Shown here in pieces: positions 1 through 11,870 of a stretch of DNA of 64,000 nt. Positions within the stretch are counted from its first letter, which is position 1, and each line of letters starts with the position of its first letter. A program made the translations under genes and the position numbers. The notes under the pieces are model-generated. The model was given only the letters and a program-made list of their open reading frames with translations. It had not been told where the DNA came from and searched no databases. Source of the DNA: Cornus controversa (taxonomy: Eukaryota; Streptophyta; Magnoliopsida; Cornales; Cornaceae); assembly GCA_026545225.1 (NCBI GenBank), contig CM048848.1, positions 25,522,806-25,586,805 of the forward strand. Reading direction: 5' to 3'.

Positions 1-972
1 TGCTTGCCAAGCTACCACGTGATTTCTTGCTTAAGGTATCCGCTACCACATTAGCTTTCCTTGGATGATATTGTAAGTCGAAATCATAATCCTCCATGTA
101 CTCCATCCACCTCCGTTGCCTCATATTCAAATTCTTTTGTGAGAAAAGGTATTTGAGGCTCTTGTGATCGGAGAACACTTCAAACTTCTCACTATATAAA
201 TAATGTCTCCATACCTTGAGTGAGAAAATAATCGCCACTAATTGCAAGTCGTGTGTCGGGTAATTTTGTTCATACATTTTCAATTGCCTTGAACCATACG
301 CCATTACTCTTTCGGTTTGCATTAACACACATCCCAAACTAAGTTGTGAAGCGTTATAATAGATTGTGTATCCCAACCCATGTTCCAGAATAATCAATAT
401 TGGAGTTGAAGTCAATCAACTTTTCAATTCCATGAATGCATGCTCACAAGCATCAGTCTACACAAATTTCACTCATTTTCAGGTAAACTTAGTCATTGGT
501 GCTACTAATCTTGAAAAGTCTTTCACAAATCAACAATAGTACTTGGCCACTCCCAAGAAGCTACATATTTCAAATACACTCCTTTGTCTTTCCCAACTCA
601 TCACTACCTCTATCTCGGATGGATCCACAAAAACCACTCCTTTAAACACAACATGCCCAAAGAACTTCACCTCCGTTAGCCCAAACTCACATTTCTCGTA
701 TTTGGCATATAATTGGTTTTCTTTTAGAAGTTGCAAGACAATACTTAAGTGACCCTCATGCTCCTCTTCCGAAGATGAGTACACTAGGATGTCGTCAACG
801 AACACCACTACAAATTTGTCCAAATAAACATTGAACACACGGTTCATTAAATCCATGAATGATGCTGGTGTATTGGTCAAACCAAACGGCATAATAAAGA
901 ACTCGTAATGTCCATAACGTGTGCGAAAAGTAGCTTTTTGAATGTCTTCATCTCTAACTCCCAACTGATAAA
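1..972 (-). pseudogene. Ty3/gypsy RT-RNase H fragment
   Basis: Reverse-strand pol remnant. Going down in coordinate, the translation starts at the RT motif YQLGVRDED, continues through [19 protein letters not shown] and the catalytic box FVDDILVYS (about 775-800), and reaches the RNase H stretch [14 protein letters not shown] with the end motif [12 protein letters not shown] near 30-60. An open stretch covers 964-530; below it the frame is interrupted by stops. The order RT then RNase H and the motif spelling are those of Ty3/gypsy (Metaviridae) elements. The left side is cut by the window edge. The right side stops abruptly near 972, where foreign DNA begins. Confidence 0.9.
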
Positions 973-1872
973 GAGGTAATCAGAGTGTTATACTTACATA
1001 AGTATGGTGTTCTCACCTATATAATATGAATTCTCCTAATATAAACCATAATATACTTCAATACATAAACTAAATGAAACTTCCAGAACTGAACTGCAAA
1101 AATTGATGCTCGATAGAAACAACGAAGGAGAACGGGGGAAAGGAGCTCGTTGACTAGAACTTTCGCCGGCGGCCTCTCATAGTGAGTATTTTGTTTGCTT
1201 ATTCTCCATTATTCTTCTTCTTCTTTTTCTCCTCCATTACAAGCCCTAATTTTCTATTTCATAACACAATTACAAGCCCTAATTTTGTCTTTGAGATTTC
1301 CCCTATCTTCTTCTTCTCTCTCTTTATTTTTCCTTTTTCTCTTTTTATGGTGATTTTAGTTCTTACAAAACCAAGTGATTTTGGTCTTATGTTGTATGAT
1401 CTGGAAATTTTATTGTAAGTTTGTAACTGGGGTTTGGTTCACATGTTTGAATCATAACCTCAGTTTTTCTTTTTTTTGTTTGTCCATATTATGGGTTTAT
1501 TTTTTGTGAGGATTTACTCAGTTCTTCATATAATCATGGGACATTCTTGTAATAATTTCACATATAAAAAAATTGTTTTCCTCTTTGTTCTACAAATATA
1601 TTTTCTGTGGATCATTGGTGTTTAATTTTCAATAAACCAATTTCTTGATTTTGGCAAAAAAACATGATTTAAACGGATCGGATTATTGGATCGGACATCC
1701 GAGAAGGTAGATATCGGATATGGATTGATTAGGTGAAAATCTGTTGGATTATCGGATCAGATCGGATCGTTCAATATGCTTATCGGATTCGAATTGGATT
1801 GACCCTAATTCAGTCCATATCCGATCCGTTTACAAGTCTAATCCTTGGTAAAGGATACTTATTTTTTATCAT
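973..1872. other. Foreign segment inside gypsy RT
   Basis: About 900 bp separate the RT block ending at YQLGVRDED from the block beginning WGAPIFF. The roughly 40 residues that normally lie between them are missing, so this is a replacement and not a clean insertion. The segment has a short GC-richer start (1095-1180), a pyrimidine-rich stretch, and a tail at 1665-1850 made of repeated GGATCGGAT/ATCCGATCC words like those in degenerate hAT-type ends. No coding region is convincing, and I found no clear target-site duplication. Confidence 0.5.
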
Positions 1873-2620
1873 TGCCTAATTTAACTTCCGATAGTTAATA
1901 CAAAGTTTCAAAGACCCATCTTTCTTCTTGGCAAAAAAAAATTGGAGCTCCCCAACGCGAAGTACTAGGATGTATAAATCTCTTGTCTAGCAACTCTTGC
2001 AATTGGTCCTTTAGTTCTTTCAACTCAACCAGTGCCATTCGGTACAGTGTCATGGAAATGGATGCAGTACCAGGAGCAAGTTCTATAACAAACTCCACTT
2101 CTTGTTTAAGAGGTAACTTTGTCAAGTCCTTAGGAAATACGTTCAAAAGCTCATGCACTACACGAGGAAACTCTTTATGCGTCATATTCTCACCATCATC
2201 TAAAAGGCTCACTAAGAAATACCCAAGTCCTTTTCGATCACTAAGACTATGCAAAGAAGATAAATAGAAGTCATCTCGCTCCCCCATAAAGCAAATATTG
2301 TCACCCTTCGGTGTACACAACGTTACTCTCCCATGATAACAATCGATATTAGCTTTATAGGTAGACAACTAGTCCATACCCAAAATCACATCAAAGCTAG
2401 ACATGTCGAGGAGGATGAAATCAAATACCAACTGGTGTCCCAAAATCTCAATCTCGCAAAACTGACATACGCTACCCAATGTCACTCTACCTCCGACTAG
2501 CGTATCAATGGATAAAGCCGAGTCCAAGAATGACACCTCTAACCCCAAAGCACAAGCAAATTCAATTAAAATGAATGAATGAGATGCACCCAAGTCCACT
2601 AAAACTATAGCCCAAGAGCT
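1873..2620 (-). pseudogene. Ty3/gypsy protease and RT N-terminus
   Basis: Continues the minus-strand element. Protease comes first (about 2620-2369): the active-site block reads VDLGASHSFI, where the usual form is DSGA-HSF, and it ends in the flap-side motif FDVILGMD. A stop separates it from the linker (2368-1895), with ELAPGTASISMTLYRMA and then the RT entry block SRWGAPIFF. A one-base frameshift near 1935 breaks the expected KKKDGSLKLCI, and translation ends at YRKLN followed by a stop near 1875. Protease cleaves the Gag-Pol polyprotein and RT copies the element RNA; this copy is dead. Confidence 0.85.
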
Positions 2621-2969
2621 AGAAACTAGGAATATACCTCAAACCACTGATGGTCTTGCCAAGGTCTCTATTGGAACAAGAGTTAAGACATAGCCCTGTG
2701 CTTTTTAGCCCTACTACCCCATACCATGATGTCTCGACTATTGACTAGGAGCACTAGATGTGACTCCTCTAGCTAGCACTTGTGAACTTTGAATAGATGG
2801 CACTACCTGTGGTGGTGGCAATGCCCTAAAGCCCGATTGTGGAGTAGTAAGCTGTGTAGAATGCTGTTGTGAACCAACCCCACTATGAGTACCCTTCTTC
2901 TATGGGCAATTCCAACTGATGTACCCCATTTTGCTGACAATGGTAGCATTTCTTTTGTGCCACTGAAGT
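2621..2969 (-). pseudogene. gypsy gag C-terminus with zinc knuckle
   Basis: The reverse strand shows a degenerate CCHC knuckle near 2895-2950: KKCYHCQQNG followed, after a one-base frameshift, by YISWNCP. The histidine position is lost (Y instead of GH). The rest is low-complexity P/Q/G-rich linker typical of nucleocapsid tails. The block ends at the octamer ACTGAAGT (2962-2969), where a plus-strand LTR begins. Confidence 0.65.
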
Positions 2970-5741
2970 TGTAGAGACCGTGACCAATTTTGGTCGATTT
3001 TGTATTTTTCGCACTTTAATTACCATATATGCATTTTGAGTGGTGTTTCACGTATTTTGATTGTGGGGAACATGTTTGGAAAGTATTTTAAGGGTTTTGG
3101 TAAGTTTTTAAAAGATTTGGAGAAGTTTGACTTTTTGGTCAAACTCGGGCCCGGGATGCGACTTAAGTGGGCCCAGGAATTCAGAAAATTTTTTAAAATA
3201 TCTTTTTTGGGAATGCTTAGATGAAATGTTTAGAGAGTAGAGGAAGTGATTTCAAGACCGTATGAGTTTTCAAAATCAAAAACGGAGTCCGGAAAGTTAC
3301 GTTAAGTGGTCGGGGGCATTTTAGTCTTTTTGCGAGCCAAGATATTTTAAATATCAAGCCTTTATACAAATATGTTTCTCTCTCTATATTGCTCCCTCTT
3401 CTCCTCACTTCCTTCTCTCTAGATTTCGAAAGCCTTTAGGCGTGATTCAAGTTCCATCGAGAAGTACTTGGAAGGCCTTCATTTTCGAGGTAGGGGTTCT
3501 CCTTCTCATTTACTTGTCGATTTTAGGGTTTCGGGTGAAGCGGTGAGAGCTAAAGGTGTGTATTTCATATTTTAGAGATGTAAGAGGGGTGGGATAAGGT
3601 GTTTTACTTCTTCTCTTGAGTCTCTTGTATGCAATAGATGTGTATCTCCTAGTATGCATGATGTGAGAGACAAATGCATGAAAATGTGAGAGAATGAGAG
3701 CATGTATGCTTATGTGCTTAATGTGATGTACATGTGTAATTATATGCAAATGTGTGACATGTTTGTGTTATGTGTTGTCCTATGAGTTAAATGCACGCTA
3801 TCTTCTTATAGAAAATGTATGCATTGGTAAAACATGACCAAATTGTGCTTAAGTGGGATTTATGTGCATATATGTATGATATGTTAGGTTTCACATGTAT
3901 AGGTAAATATATGTGTGGCTTCGTGGAGGTGAAATGCATGTTATGTTCCTATATAACTAGCTTATGTATTGTAAAACATGAAGCTTAAATGCTTGATATT
4001 TGTATGTTTAAAATGCATATATAGGGTCGTTGTGAGAAAACAGGAAAAAGTGATCGAATTACCTAGAGTAGGTCAATACTCGATAAGGGTGTTGGAGTGG
4101 TTAAGTCACCTTGAAGGAGGTAAATTCTCGATGATCGGGATCTAACTACCTTGGAGTAGGTAAATACTCGGTGGGGATTCCAAAAAGATGCCCAATCACT
4201 TTGGAGTAGGTAAATACTCAGTGATTGTGGTTTACTTACCTTGGAGTAGGTCAATACTCGGTGATTGTGGTTTACTCACCTTGGAGTATGTAAATACTTG
4301 GTGAAAATCCAAAAAAAGAAAAGGGGCCAAGTCATCTTAGAGTAGGTAAATACTCGGTGACGGTGGTCTACCCACCTCGGAGTAGGTAATACTCGGTGGC
4401 GGATTTGGAATGGTGTGGGAAGTGTCTCGGTTACATGATTTGGTCAAGAATTATGTTAGGGTATCGGGTTGAGTCCAAGAGAGAGACAAGTGCGTGATAA
4501 TGCTTTCATTTCAAATTGTGAAACATGATATGTGTTAATGCATTCTTATATATATATGCATTGCTTGTGAATGAAAATGGTATATGTTGGATGATACATG
4601 TAATGTAGTGATATACATTCATGTAGGTCATGTCGAGTCGGCACTTAGGTGGGTTGGGGTATCTCTATTGAGCCGCAGTGGTACTCACCCCTTTATTCTA
4701 AACTCTTTTATATATAAGGTGCCGATAACAGATGGGTTTGAGTGTCCAAGTGGAACTCTTGTAATCTTTTGGTACATTTTGGGATATTGTATATTTTGTG
4801 GCTATCTGTGCCGGCTTGTGACATGTTGATTATGAAATTGTAGTCATGGTTGGATTTTTTAGCATTTTTGGACCTTATACATGAAATCCTTGTAATGACT
4901 ATAAACTTGGAAGCCATTTGGATTTGGGTTGTATATTTTGGACCAAATGAACATTTTTGGGATTATATAAATGTTGTAGTTATATTACCATATATGTAAC
5001 TTATGTTTTTCATTTGAATCTTGTATGTATAAAGATGATGTTGGTTTATGAGAATTTGTGGATATATGTGGAGATGTATGTAATCTTGATGGGAATGAAT
5101 ATGGATTGTAAGACCTTTGTGATTTAAATGTGTGATTTGATGAATGGGTATGAAGATATAGTATTTCTAAATGATTTGAATGTTGTTGGATGAGTTTTAT
5201 GTGTAAGAAAGGTTTAGATATAAGTATCGGGGTAAATTTTGGTCAAAAAGGTGTAAAATGGAGCTTCCAGGTTGAATCAGTCAACTAACTCCTTTCTATA
5301 AGTCGACTATTATTGATTGGGTGTTTTAGAGCTTTCTAGAGCAGCAAAGTAGTTGACTGATTCACTTGATAAGTCGACTGATTCGCTTATAAGTCGACTG
5401 TTGTAGATTTTCAAAATCTTGAAATAGGCATAACTTGGTCGTTTCAAACTCGAATCAAGTGATTTTTTTTTTGAAATTGAGTATTTTGAAATTCTCTTTC
5501 CAATGGTTTCATTTCTAGCCTATGATGATGGATGTAGAAAGAGTTATGTTTCCATGTTTGGGTGAGGAAATATTTTGAAGGGTGTATGGTGGAAGCCCAC
5601 TGAGATTAGTTGATGTTGAGTTATGTATAAATATATAGGCTCATGGATGTGATTAAGCTTCCGTGATAATTAATGGTTCATTAGGGGTAAATGGTCGGAT
5701 GCCACCTCGGGTTTTCGGTTGATAGAAATTGGGGCGTGTCA
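2970..5741 (+). mobile_element. Ty3/gypsy LTR, plus orientation
   Basis: Begins TGTAGAGACCG and ends GGGGCGTGTCA, directly followed by a tRNA-Met-type primer-binding site, so this is a 5' LTR of 2772 bp. Its start is related to the LTR end at 9580 (reverse) and to the LTR start at 37449, which places all three in one gypsy family. Inside are repeated GGAGTAGGTAAATACTCGG words at 4065-4400 (see separate entry) and a pyrimidine-rich stretch at 3370-3420. Small ORFs inside are not genes. No matching 3' LTR or internal pol follows in this orientation. Confidence 0.8.
4060..4405 (+). repeat. Tandem repeat inside gypsy LTR
   Basis: About eight imperfect copies of a unit built on ACCTTGGAGTAGGTAAATAC plus TCGGTGAT, separated by roughly 35 to 60 bp. 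They lie in the LTR and appear in none of the other LTRs of this family in the window. Confidence 0.75.
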
Positions 5742-5873
5742 TAATGGTATCAAAGTTTGATACTATCGTATGAGTGTGGTTAAGATCGTTCATGGGGTTG
5801 AGTGAACGGGTTCACACTCGGAATTGGGGTTGGTCCGGGGGAGTCCCGATGGTCCGAATTATGGGACGTGACT
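5742..5873 (+). promoter_or_regulatory. PBS and leader of plus gypsy copy
   Basis: TAATGGTATCAAAGTTTGATAC follows the LTR end at 5741 in two parts: TAA and then TGGTATCAAAG, which matches the initiator tRNA-Met primer site (canonical TGGTATCAGAGC). The leader ends around GGGACGTG before ACTGAAGT (5871-5878), where minus-strand gag sequence resumes. The leader is therefore truncated. Confidence 0.7.
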
Positions 5874-5878
5874 GAAGT

Positions 5879-6789
5879 ATTCTGTCCTTGAGTACATTTG
5901 GACCTATAGTGTCCGGCTTTTGATAGTTAAAACACACCACTTTAGATCATGAAGATCCAGTGGGCATAGTCACAGATGGTGTCGATTGGGCTTGTTGATG
6001 CCCTTATGAGAATGACCCATCATCCCTTTGCATCTTCTTTGAACGATTGTTCAGAAGGGATGTCATGCTTCTCATTTGATTCTTCGTCTCTCTTACCCTT
6101 TGATTATCATTGCTGAGATCCTCAGTTATCAATGCTCTCTCTACCACCATTGCGTAGTTTGTCAAACCCAAAACTGCTATTCTGTCCCTTATAAATGTCC
6201 GGAAACCTCTCACGAACTTCTTCACCATTAGCTCTTCAGTTGGGATCACCTCTTGCACAAAACGAGCCAATAAGGCAAATTTGGTCTCATATTCCATTAC
6301 AGTCATGGAGCCTTGATGCAATTCGTAGAATTCTAACCTCAAGCTATCCTTCATCGTTATCGAAAAATACATCTCAAAGAAAAGTAATTGGAACATATCC
6401 CAATCCATCATCTCGAAGTCATGGTAGTTTTCGATAAACTTCCACCAACAGTTGGCCTTACCCATAAGAGAATGGGCGGCCACTTTCACTCTCAAGTCCT
6501 CCTCTACCTCTAGTATGGTAAGGAGTTTGACGATCTTGTCCAACCAATTTTCTATAACCATGGGGTCAGACCCTCCTGCATAAGATGGTGGACTATGTTT
6601 CTTAATATATCCTAATGTCATCATCATCCGATTAGGAGTTGGTCTTGGTGGAGCCTGTGTCTCCTTTTGTGTTTCTATTTGCGTTTCCCTAGCAATTTAC
6701 CGCATGGTCGAAACCATGTTGCACATGAATTACTCTCCATCAAAGGGAACTGTTGCCTGTACTCCTATGCGAGCTTTCCATTGTGGCAT
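5879..6789 (-). pseudogene. Ty3/gypsy gag
   Basis: Gag of the minus-strand element; it would form the particle that packages element RNA. The most upstream in-frame ATG is at 6789 (MPQWKARIGVQATV), followed by two in-frame stops near 6731 and 6699. The long open part runs from 6627 to 6004. Typical retrotransposon-gag features are the YIKKHSPPSYAGGSDPM entry, AHSLMGKANCWW, the YETKFALLARFV block, and ELMVKKFVRGF. Beyond a stop at 6004, the frame shows a degenerate knuckle, VVCFNYQKPDTIGPNV (about 5890-5940), in which the second and third Cys and the His are lost. The gag is then interrupted at 5878. Confidence 0.85.
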
Positions 6790-7143
6790 CTTGCTATATA
6801 AATAAGAAGAGGGAACTTTAAAATCCAAAGCATGAATATACTCAACTAATTCTCTTCATGCATACATAACACCATGCTAAGTCACTTCATAAATAGCATG
6901 TTATACCAACAAGTAAGCAAATAAGCATAGTCCATGTAATATGTACTTATTCCTAAATCTAGAATCATAACCTCAAGTTCACAATTCTATGTGTGGTTCT
7001 ACCCCACCCATCGTCCAAAAGTATTCAAACCCAGTCGCTCTGATACCAAGTTGTCATGCCCTGATTTATGGCTTCCTGAAAATCGAGGGTGATTAGCTTA
7101 CACGTCGTCACCCCAAGTCACTAATCTCACCTTGATACCAAGT
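6790..7143 (-). promoter_or_regulatory. gypsy leader with two PBS-like sites
   Basis: Reading the minus strand from the LTR end at 7144, ACTTGGTATCAAGGTG lies directly next to it. About 80 bp further on comes a second LTR-end-like string, AGGGCATGACA, followed by ACTTGGTATCAGAGCGACTG. Both resemble the tRNA-Met primer site, and the inner one is the better match. The remaining leader up to the gag ATG shows no gene. Confidence 0.7.
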
Positions 7144-9580
7144 TGTCACACCCCGATTTTCAACACACGGTTAAGAGCGAGGGAAATAGAGGTAAACAGT
7201 GAGACTCAACCATCAATACCAAACAATTACGGAAGCTTTCTATACATACGTAATTACATAAGTGTATACTCATAACTACCCATCTCAATGGGTCCCACAT
7301 TAGTCTATGTACCTACGCATACTCATCCTCATTCTATGTTTTGTGAAATTCCAATTTAGCCCAGTTTCGATCGACTGGAACCTTCTTTGGTCTACTAAAA
7401 CCTTAGTTCAGTTGACCTTTAATTAGCCAGATCTGTTGGTCGGCTAGAGAGTAAATTTGGTTGATCGAAAGGGAGCTTTTGGCCAGCTGAAACCCTTTTC
7501 CAATCATCTAAAACAGGTACCCCATTTACAAATGTTCGGGATCTCACACTTTCGATTGGCTGCTGCAGTGACTAAGCGACTAAAAGTTCAAAAATTACAT
7601 GAAACATACATATCTCAAGTCTAGATGCATTCCCTAGGTTCAAACACTCATTCACAATTCTAAATATGATTTAATCTCTACAAAGTCCATACAATTACAC
7701 TTTATCAATACAAAGTCCATGCATTCATACATATGGACCAACGAATACATTTCCTTTATACATAAAAACATCCAATAAATATTCTAAAATGTGCTTAACA
7801 TGATAAGAACCTACAATCCTCATTTTCAATGGTCACTCCAACATTTCCCTACATAAAGAGATTCAAACAGTTATACAAAAGGTAGTTCATCATACATACA
7901 TTTCTCAAAAATTCTACTTTTGTCAAGTGTGGCAAATACATTTGAAGTTTGTGCACAAAGTGATGAACCAAATGTAAAGGCAACACTATTACCATAGTCA
8001 ACATGCCACAAGTTGGCATGGACCTCTATATACATACATATGTCCAAAAGAACTCCAAAAGAAATCTACTCGAGCCAATCAAGCCTCATCATCCACTGGT
8101 GATTTATCTGAAGGGAGTTTGGGGGAAGGGGTGAACATACAACTATGCCCATTAGGAATGATCCACCCGACTCAACCTTGACTCAGGCAGCCATGCATGA
8201 ATGCACAATGAAATCTCTACATGGCTACATGTCATGCTACAATGGTTTTAACGTTCAAAACTATATCATTTTGGAAATCATGCATAATGCCACAAATTTG
8301 AAATGCACATAAACAGTTTAGAAATGAATCAGATTCATCAAATAAACTCACACCATGTATACTCTAAAATCATTTCAACTGGGACTTTTGCTTGTCACAG
8401 TTCTATAATAAGGGTCTTTTGAAAACCACATACTCTACTTAAGCACTACGAGTTGCTAACTCAACTGAAGCGACATCCACTTGCCATATTTTGGGCCTTA
8501 CACATTAGCGCTCTTGGCCCTTCTTAATTCTCACACATGTCCCAAAAATCACAAATTTTCTTATAATGCACATTTATCACATAAATACACAAATTCAATA
8601 TTTTCACGAAATTTTCTCAATGCATGACATATATCAATTCTATGCATTTCAATTTCACCTCAAGCTCATGACAACGCAATTTCATTCACTTCATAGAAAT
8701 CACAACCAATGCATTTTAAGAAAATCTCCTTTTTATGTATTTCTTCTCTCATGGAGTCAAATTTCACAAACTACTTCCAAATGAACACAATGCATTCATA
8801 CATGCCTACTAACAAATATGCAATACATAAATTCTATCTAGAGTATGCTAGACAATTTATGTACATAAGAAAATCACCTTTCACATAATTTTTATGCAAG
8901 AATTTCATGTTACAACTATGTGACCTATAGAATCAAAATAAAAAGGAGATACACACCCCTACCTCAACCTTGAAACCTCCTTTAGCTAAAATCCAAGATT
9001 CCTCCAAATTCCACCTTATTGAAAATTGATTTTGTTCGCTTCAAACTGATGCCCTTAGCCCATGGAACAATGTACCCTTCTTTGGGAATATCCAAATCAA
9101 AGTGAAACTTTTCTGAAATAAAGGGAGAAGGAAGAGAGGAGTGAGAATGAAATATTTCAGCTTGAGAAATGGCTGAGATCTCTACCCCTAGATATTTATA
9201 ATATCTTGGGGTGCAAAATGACCAAAATGCCCCCGGGTCACTTAGCGTACCCTCCCAAGCTCCGTTTTCGATTTTGAAAGCAGCTATGGCTCCAAAATCG
9301 CTTCCTTAAATCATTTAACATTTTGGTTGGTTTAAAACCAAAAATAATATTTTTTTCAAAAAAATTTCGGATTCTCAGGCCCACCCGGACCGTGTCCCCT
9401 GGCCCCGTCGACCCAAACTTCTCAAATTTTTTCAAATTATCTCAAAACTTTCTAAGACCCTAAAACAACTTCCAAACATGTTTCTCACATTTAAAACATA
9501 CTAAACATTATTTAAAATGTAATTATGACAAAAATGATGATTAAAATAGAAATCGGTCAAAATTGGACCCGGTCTCTACA
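7144..9580 (-). mobile_element. Ty3/gypsy 5' LTR (minus strand)
   Basis: On the minus strand it begins TGTAGAGACCGGGTCC and ends GGGGTGTGACA next to a PBS, giving 2437 bp. It belongs to the decayed element whose gag, protease and RT lie at lower coordinates. Its partner 3' LTR would lie left of the window. The sequence is AT-rich with no genes; the ORFs at 8566-8784 and 9238-9435 lie in LTR sequence and are chance frames. Confidence 0.8.
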
Positions 9581-9599
9581 TTAGGTTTACTCTTTTTTT

Positions 9600-10620
9600 T
9601 TTAATATTTCAGACTATCCAATTTTGAGTCCAATTAAAATTAAAGCAATCTCACAAAGCAAGAAAATAAATAAAATGCAGTAAAGTAAATGAATGCTCCA
9701 AGTATACATAGAAAACCCAGATTGAGAAAAAATCACAGGTGAGACTTGTAGTCCTGAAGAACCAAATCCACTATCGTTGAAGCAAAGTACAATAGACTCT
9801 ATCCCAAACTCACACCCACTCCACTCTAACAAGAACTTGATGCGAAACACCTCAGGCTTATTATTACAACTCCCTTGTCCAATTACTACAGATTTCCGGC
9901 TAACGTCACAATCCTTATAGAAGGGTAACTGGAAGAACACGAACACTCAGCAAGTATTATGTTCCTTTCGTAGTGCGGTATTCTTCTCCTTCCTCACCAA
10001 TGAACAGTTGTAGAAGAAACCAATCCAGTGACTTGATCAAGAAGAAATCTTTAAAGGAGTCTTCGAACAATTAATCAAGCAAATAGAGAGACACAACCTA
10101 AAGCACACATAGTGTATATATGTGTGTGATCTCTTAAAAAAATATAAACAAAGAATTAAGGAAAAAAATCTCTGTTAGAAAAATATCTCAATGCTTTCTT
10201 TTTCTAAAAATTTTCAGTTTGATGTGTATTAAAAGCTCTGTAAAAGCATACTGAGAGAAAAATCATATGAGATTTTTATAGTTATTAAAAGCCTTAATTT
10301 TCTTGAAAAATAAGTTAAAAATCAATAGAAAAAAAGTCTTAAAGTTTAAGAAAATTTTAGAGTCAGATCCAGGTAAAAATAGGACATTAGAAGGAAACAT
10401 TCGCCACCAGAAGCCTTAGACCGGTCAAACCCTTTCTTGAACTGGTCCAGGGCTTGCCTTGTAGAAACATGAAGTGTTGAGACTTCATGGACCGGTCCAG
10501 GTTTGAGCTGGATCGGTCCAACCTTGAAGTTTTTTGAAAATTACTTGAAAACTCCTCTTTTCAAGGTCGAAACCTCCCAGTTTGAAATGTACGTGTTCTC
10601 ACCACTTTACGTGGACTACA
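9600..10620 (+). mobile_element. Truncated copia-type LTR (copy 1)
   Basis: Shares long stretches with the solo LTRs at 57230 and 44157 (reverse): CCACTATCGTTGAAGCAAAG, the words TCTATCCCAAACTCACACCC, AACTCAGCAAGTATT-like text, and the ACCGGTCCAGG-type words near 10490. Both termini are missing. The family has TGTGAG/CTCACA ends and a CTAGAGGGGGTGAATAGG signature, common in Ty1/copia LTRs of plants. The ORF at 9614-9946 (minus) is a chance frame. Confidence 0.7.
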
Positions 10621-10689
10621 TGACTCTCATATGTGATCAACGATGTCCTCATGCAGTCAGAGTTCTTTTCAATATGTATGTATAGGTGT

Positions 10690-11548
10690 CAATTCGAGGT
10701 TGTAGCATGTGGACTCTTTTGGAAATGTTATTCTTATAGTTAGATAACTTATATGTATTTGAGTTTCATATGTATAAGCTATGTTGGGCATGTTGACATC
10801 TTTCGAGGAATGAATGTATGAAAGATGATTTTGAATGTCAAAGTATATGTAATTATGGATTTGATTCCTTCGGATATGAAATTTTAAGATTTGGTCTTGT
10901 TATACACGTTATGGATCATTCTAGGTGTATATTAAATCAAAGAGAATGTACGCATGTTAGGGGATGAGAATTGGGCATGAATTTGATTAAGTGTGGAATG
11001 CTAGGATTTTCAATTGAGGGTCTACGATTAATCGAAGACCCCTCTTCGATCAATTGTAGCTATTGAAAAATTGGGACCCCAAAACTAGCAAGTTTCGATT
11101 GTTGGTTCGATACACCAACGATTAATCGTAGCTTCGATTAATCGAAAGTCCCATTTCGATTGATCAAAGTTACTATTCATAGCATGTTCATAAATTTGTC
11201 CAAACTTCAAACGGACATAATTTTATCATTTTAAATCAAATTTGAGTGTGGATTTATTTTCATTTTTTTGAAACTGAGTATTTTTTAATCCTCTTTGCAA
11301 TGGACTAAGATTCAAGTTTAGATTCCAATCATAGAAGAAGTTGAGTTCTGGACTAGAGTATCTCATGTGTATGTGTCGGCTTAATATTCATTAATCACCC
11401 CCGTTTTCCTTGCTCTTAACCGGGTGTTGCAAATCGGGGTGTGACAATGTGGTATTAGAGAGTGTTTATAGTTGCGAAGTGTTGAGATTTCATTTAATCA
11501 CCCCCATCTTCCATGCCCTTCCAGGTGTTGGAATTTGGGGTGTGACAA
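10690..11548 (+). mobile_element. 5'-truncated gypsy LTR with doubled end
   Basis: A gypsy LTR tail ending GGGGTGTGACA at 11446, followed by a degenerate PBS, TGTGGTATTAGAGAG. About 100 bp later a second LTR-like end, GGGGTGTGACA, finishes at 11548. The same doubled arrangement is present at 7060-7145. No gag follows. Confidence 0.65.
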
Positions 11549-11870
11549 TTTTATATATATATATACACTACCCAATATTAATGGATCTATATATATACTA
11601 TTACTATGCTACTATATATATTTATATATTACTACTACCCAATATTAGTGGGTCTATATATATTATTATTATTTATATACTATTACTATGCTACTCTATA
11701 TATTTATATATTACTACTACCCAATATTAATGGGTCTACATATATTATTATTATTTATATACTACTACTATTATCTATGTACATTATACTACTACTATGT
11801 ATATATTATTATTATTATAATTATTAGTATGTATACATATGTTGTAGATCTATATATATATATGCCCATT
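11549..11870. repeat. AT-rich minisatellite
   Basis: Imperfect tandem units anchored on CCCAATATTA at 11571, 11638 and 11720 (spacings 67 and 82 bp), mixed with TATTATTAT and TATATA runs. The tyrosine/isoleucine-rich ORFs across it simply read the repeat. Confidence 0.8.

Noticed and set aside
2970..5741. Solo LTR with simple target duplication
   Set aside because: The sequence continues into a PBS and leader, and the bases after 5741 do not match those before 2970.
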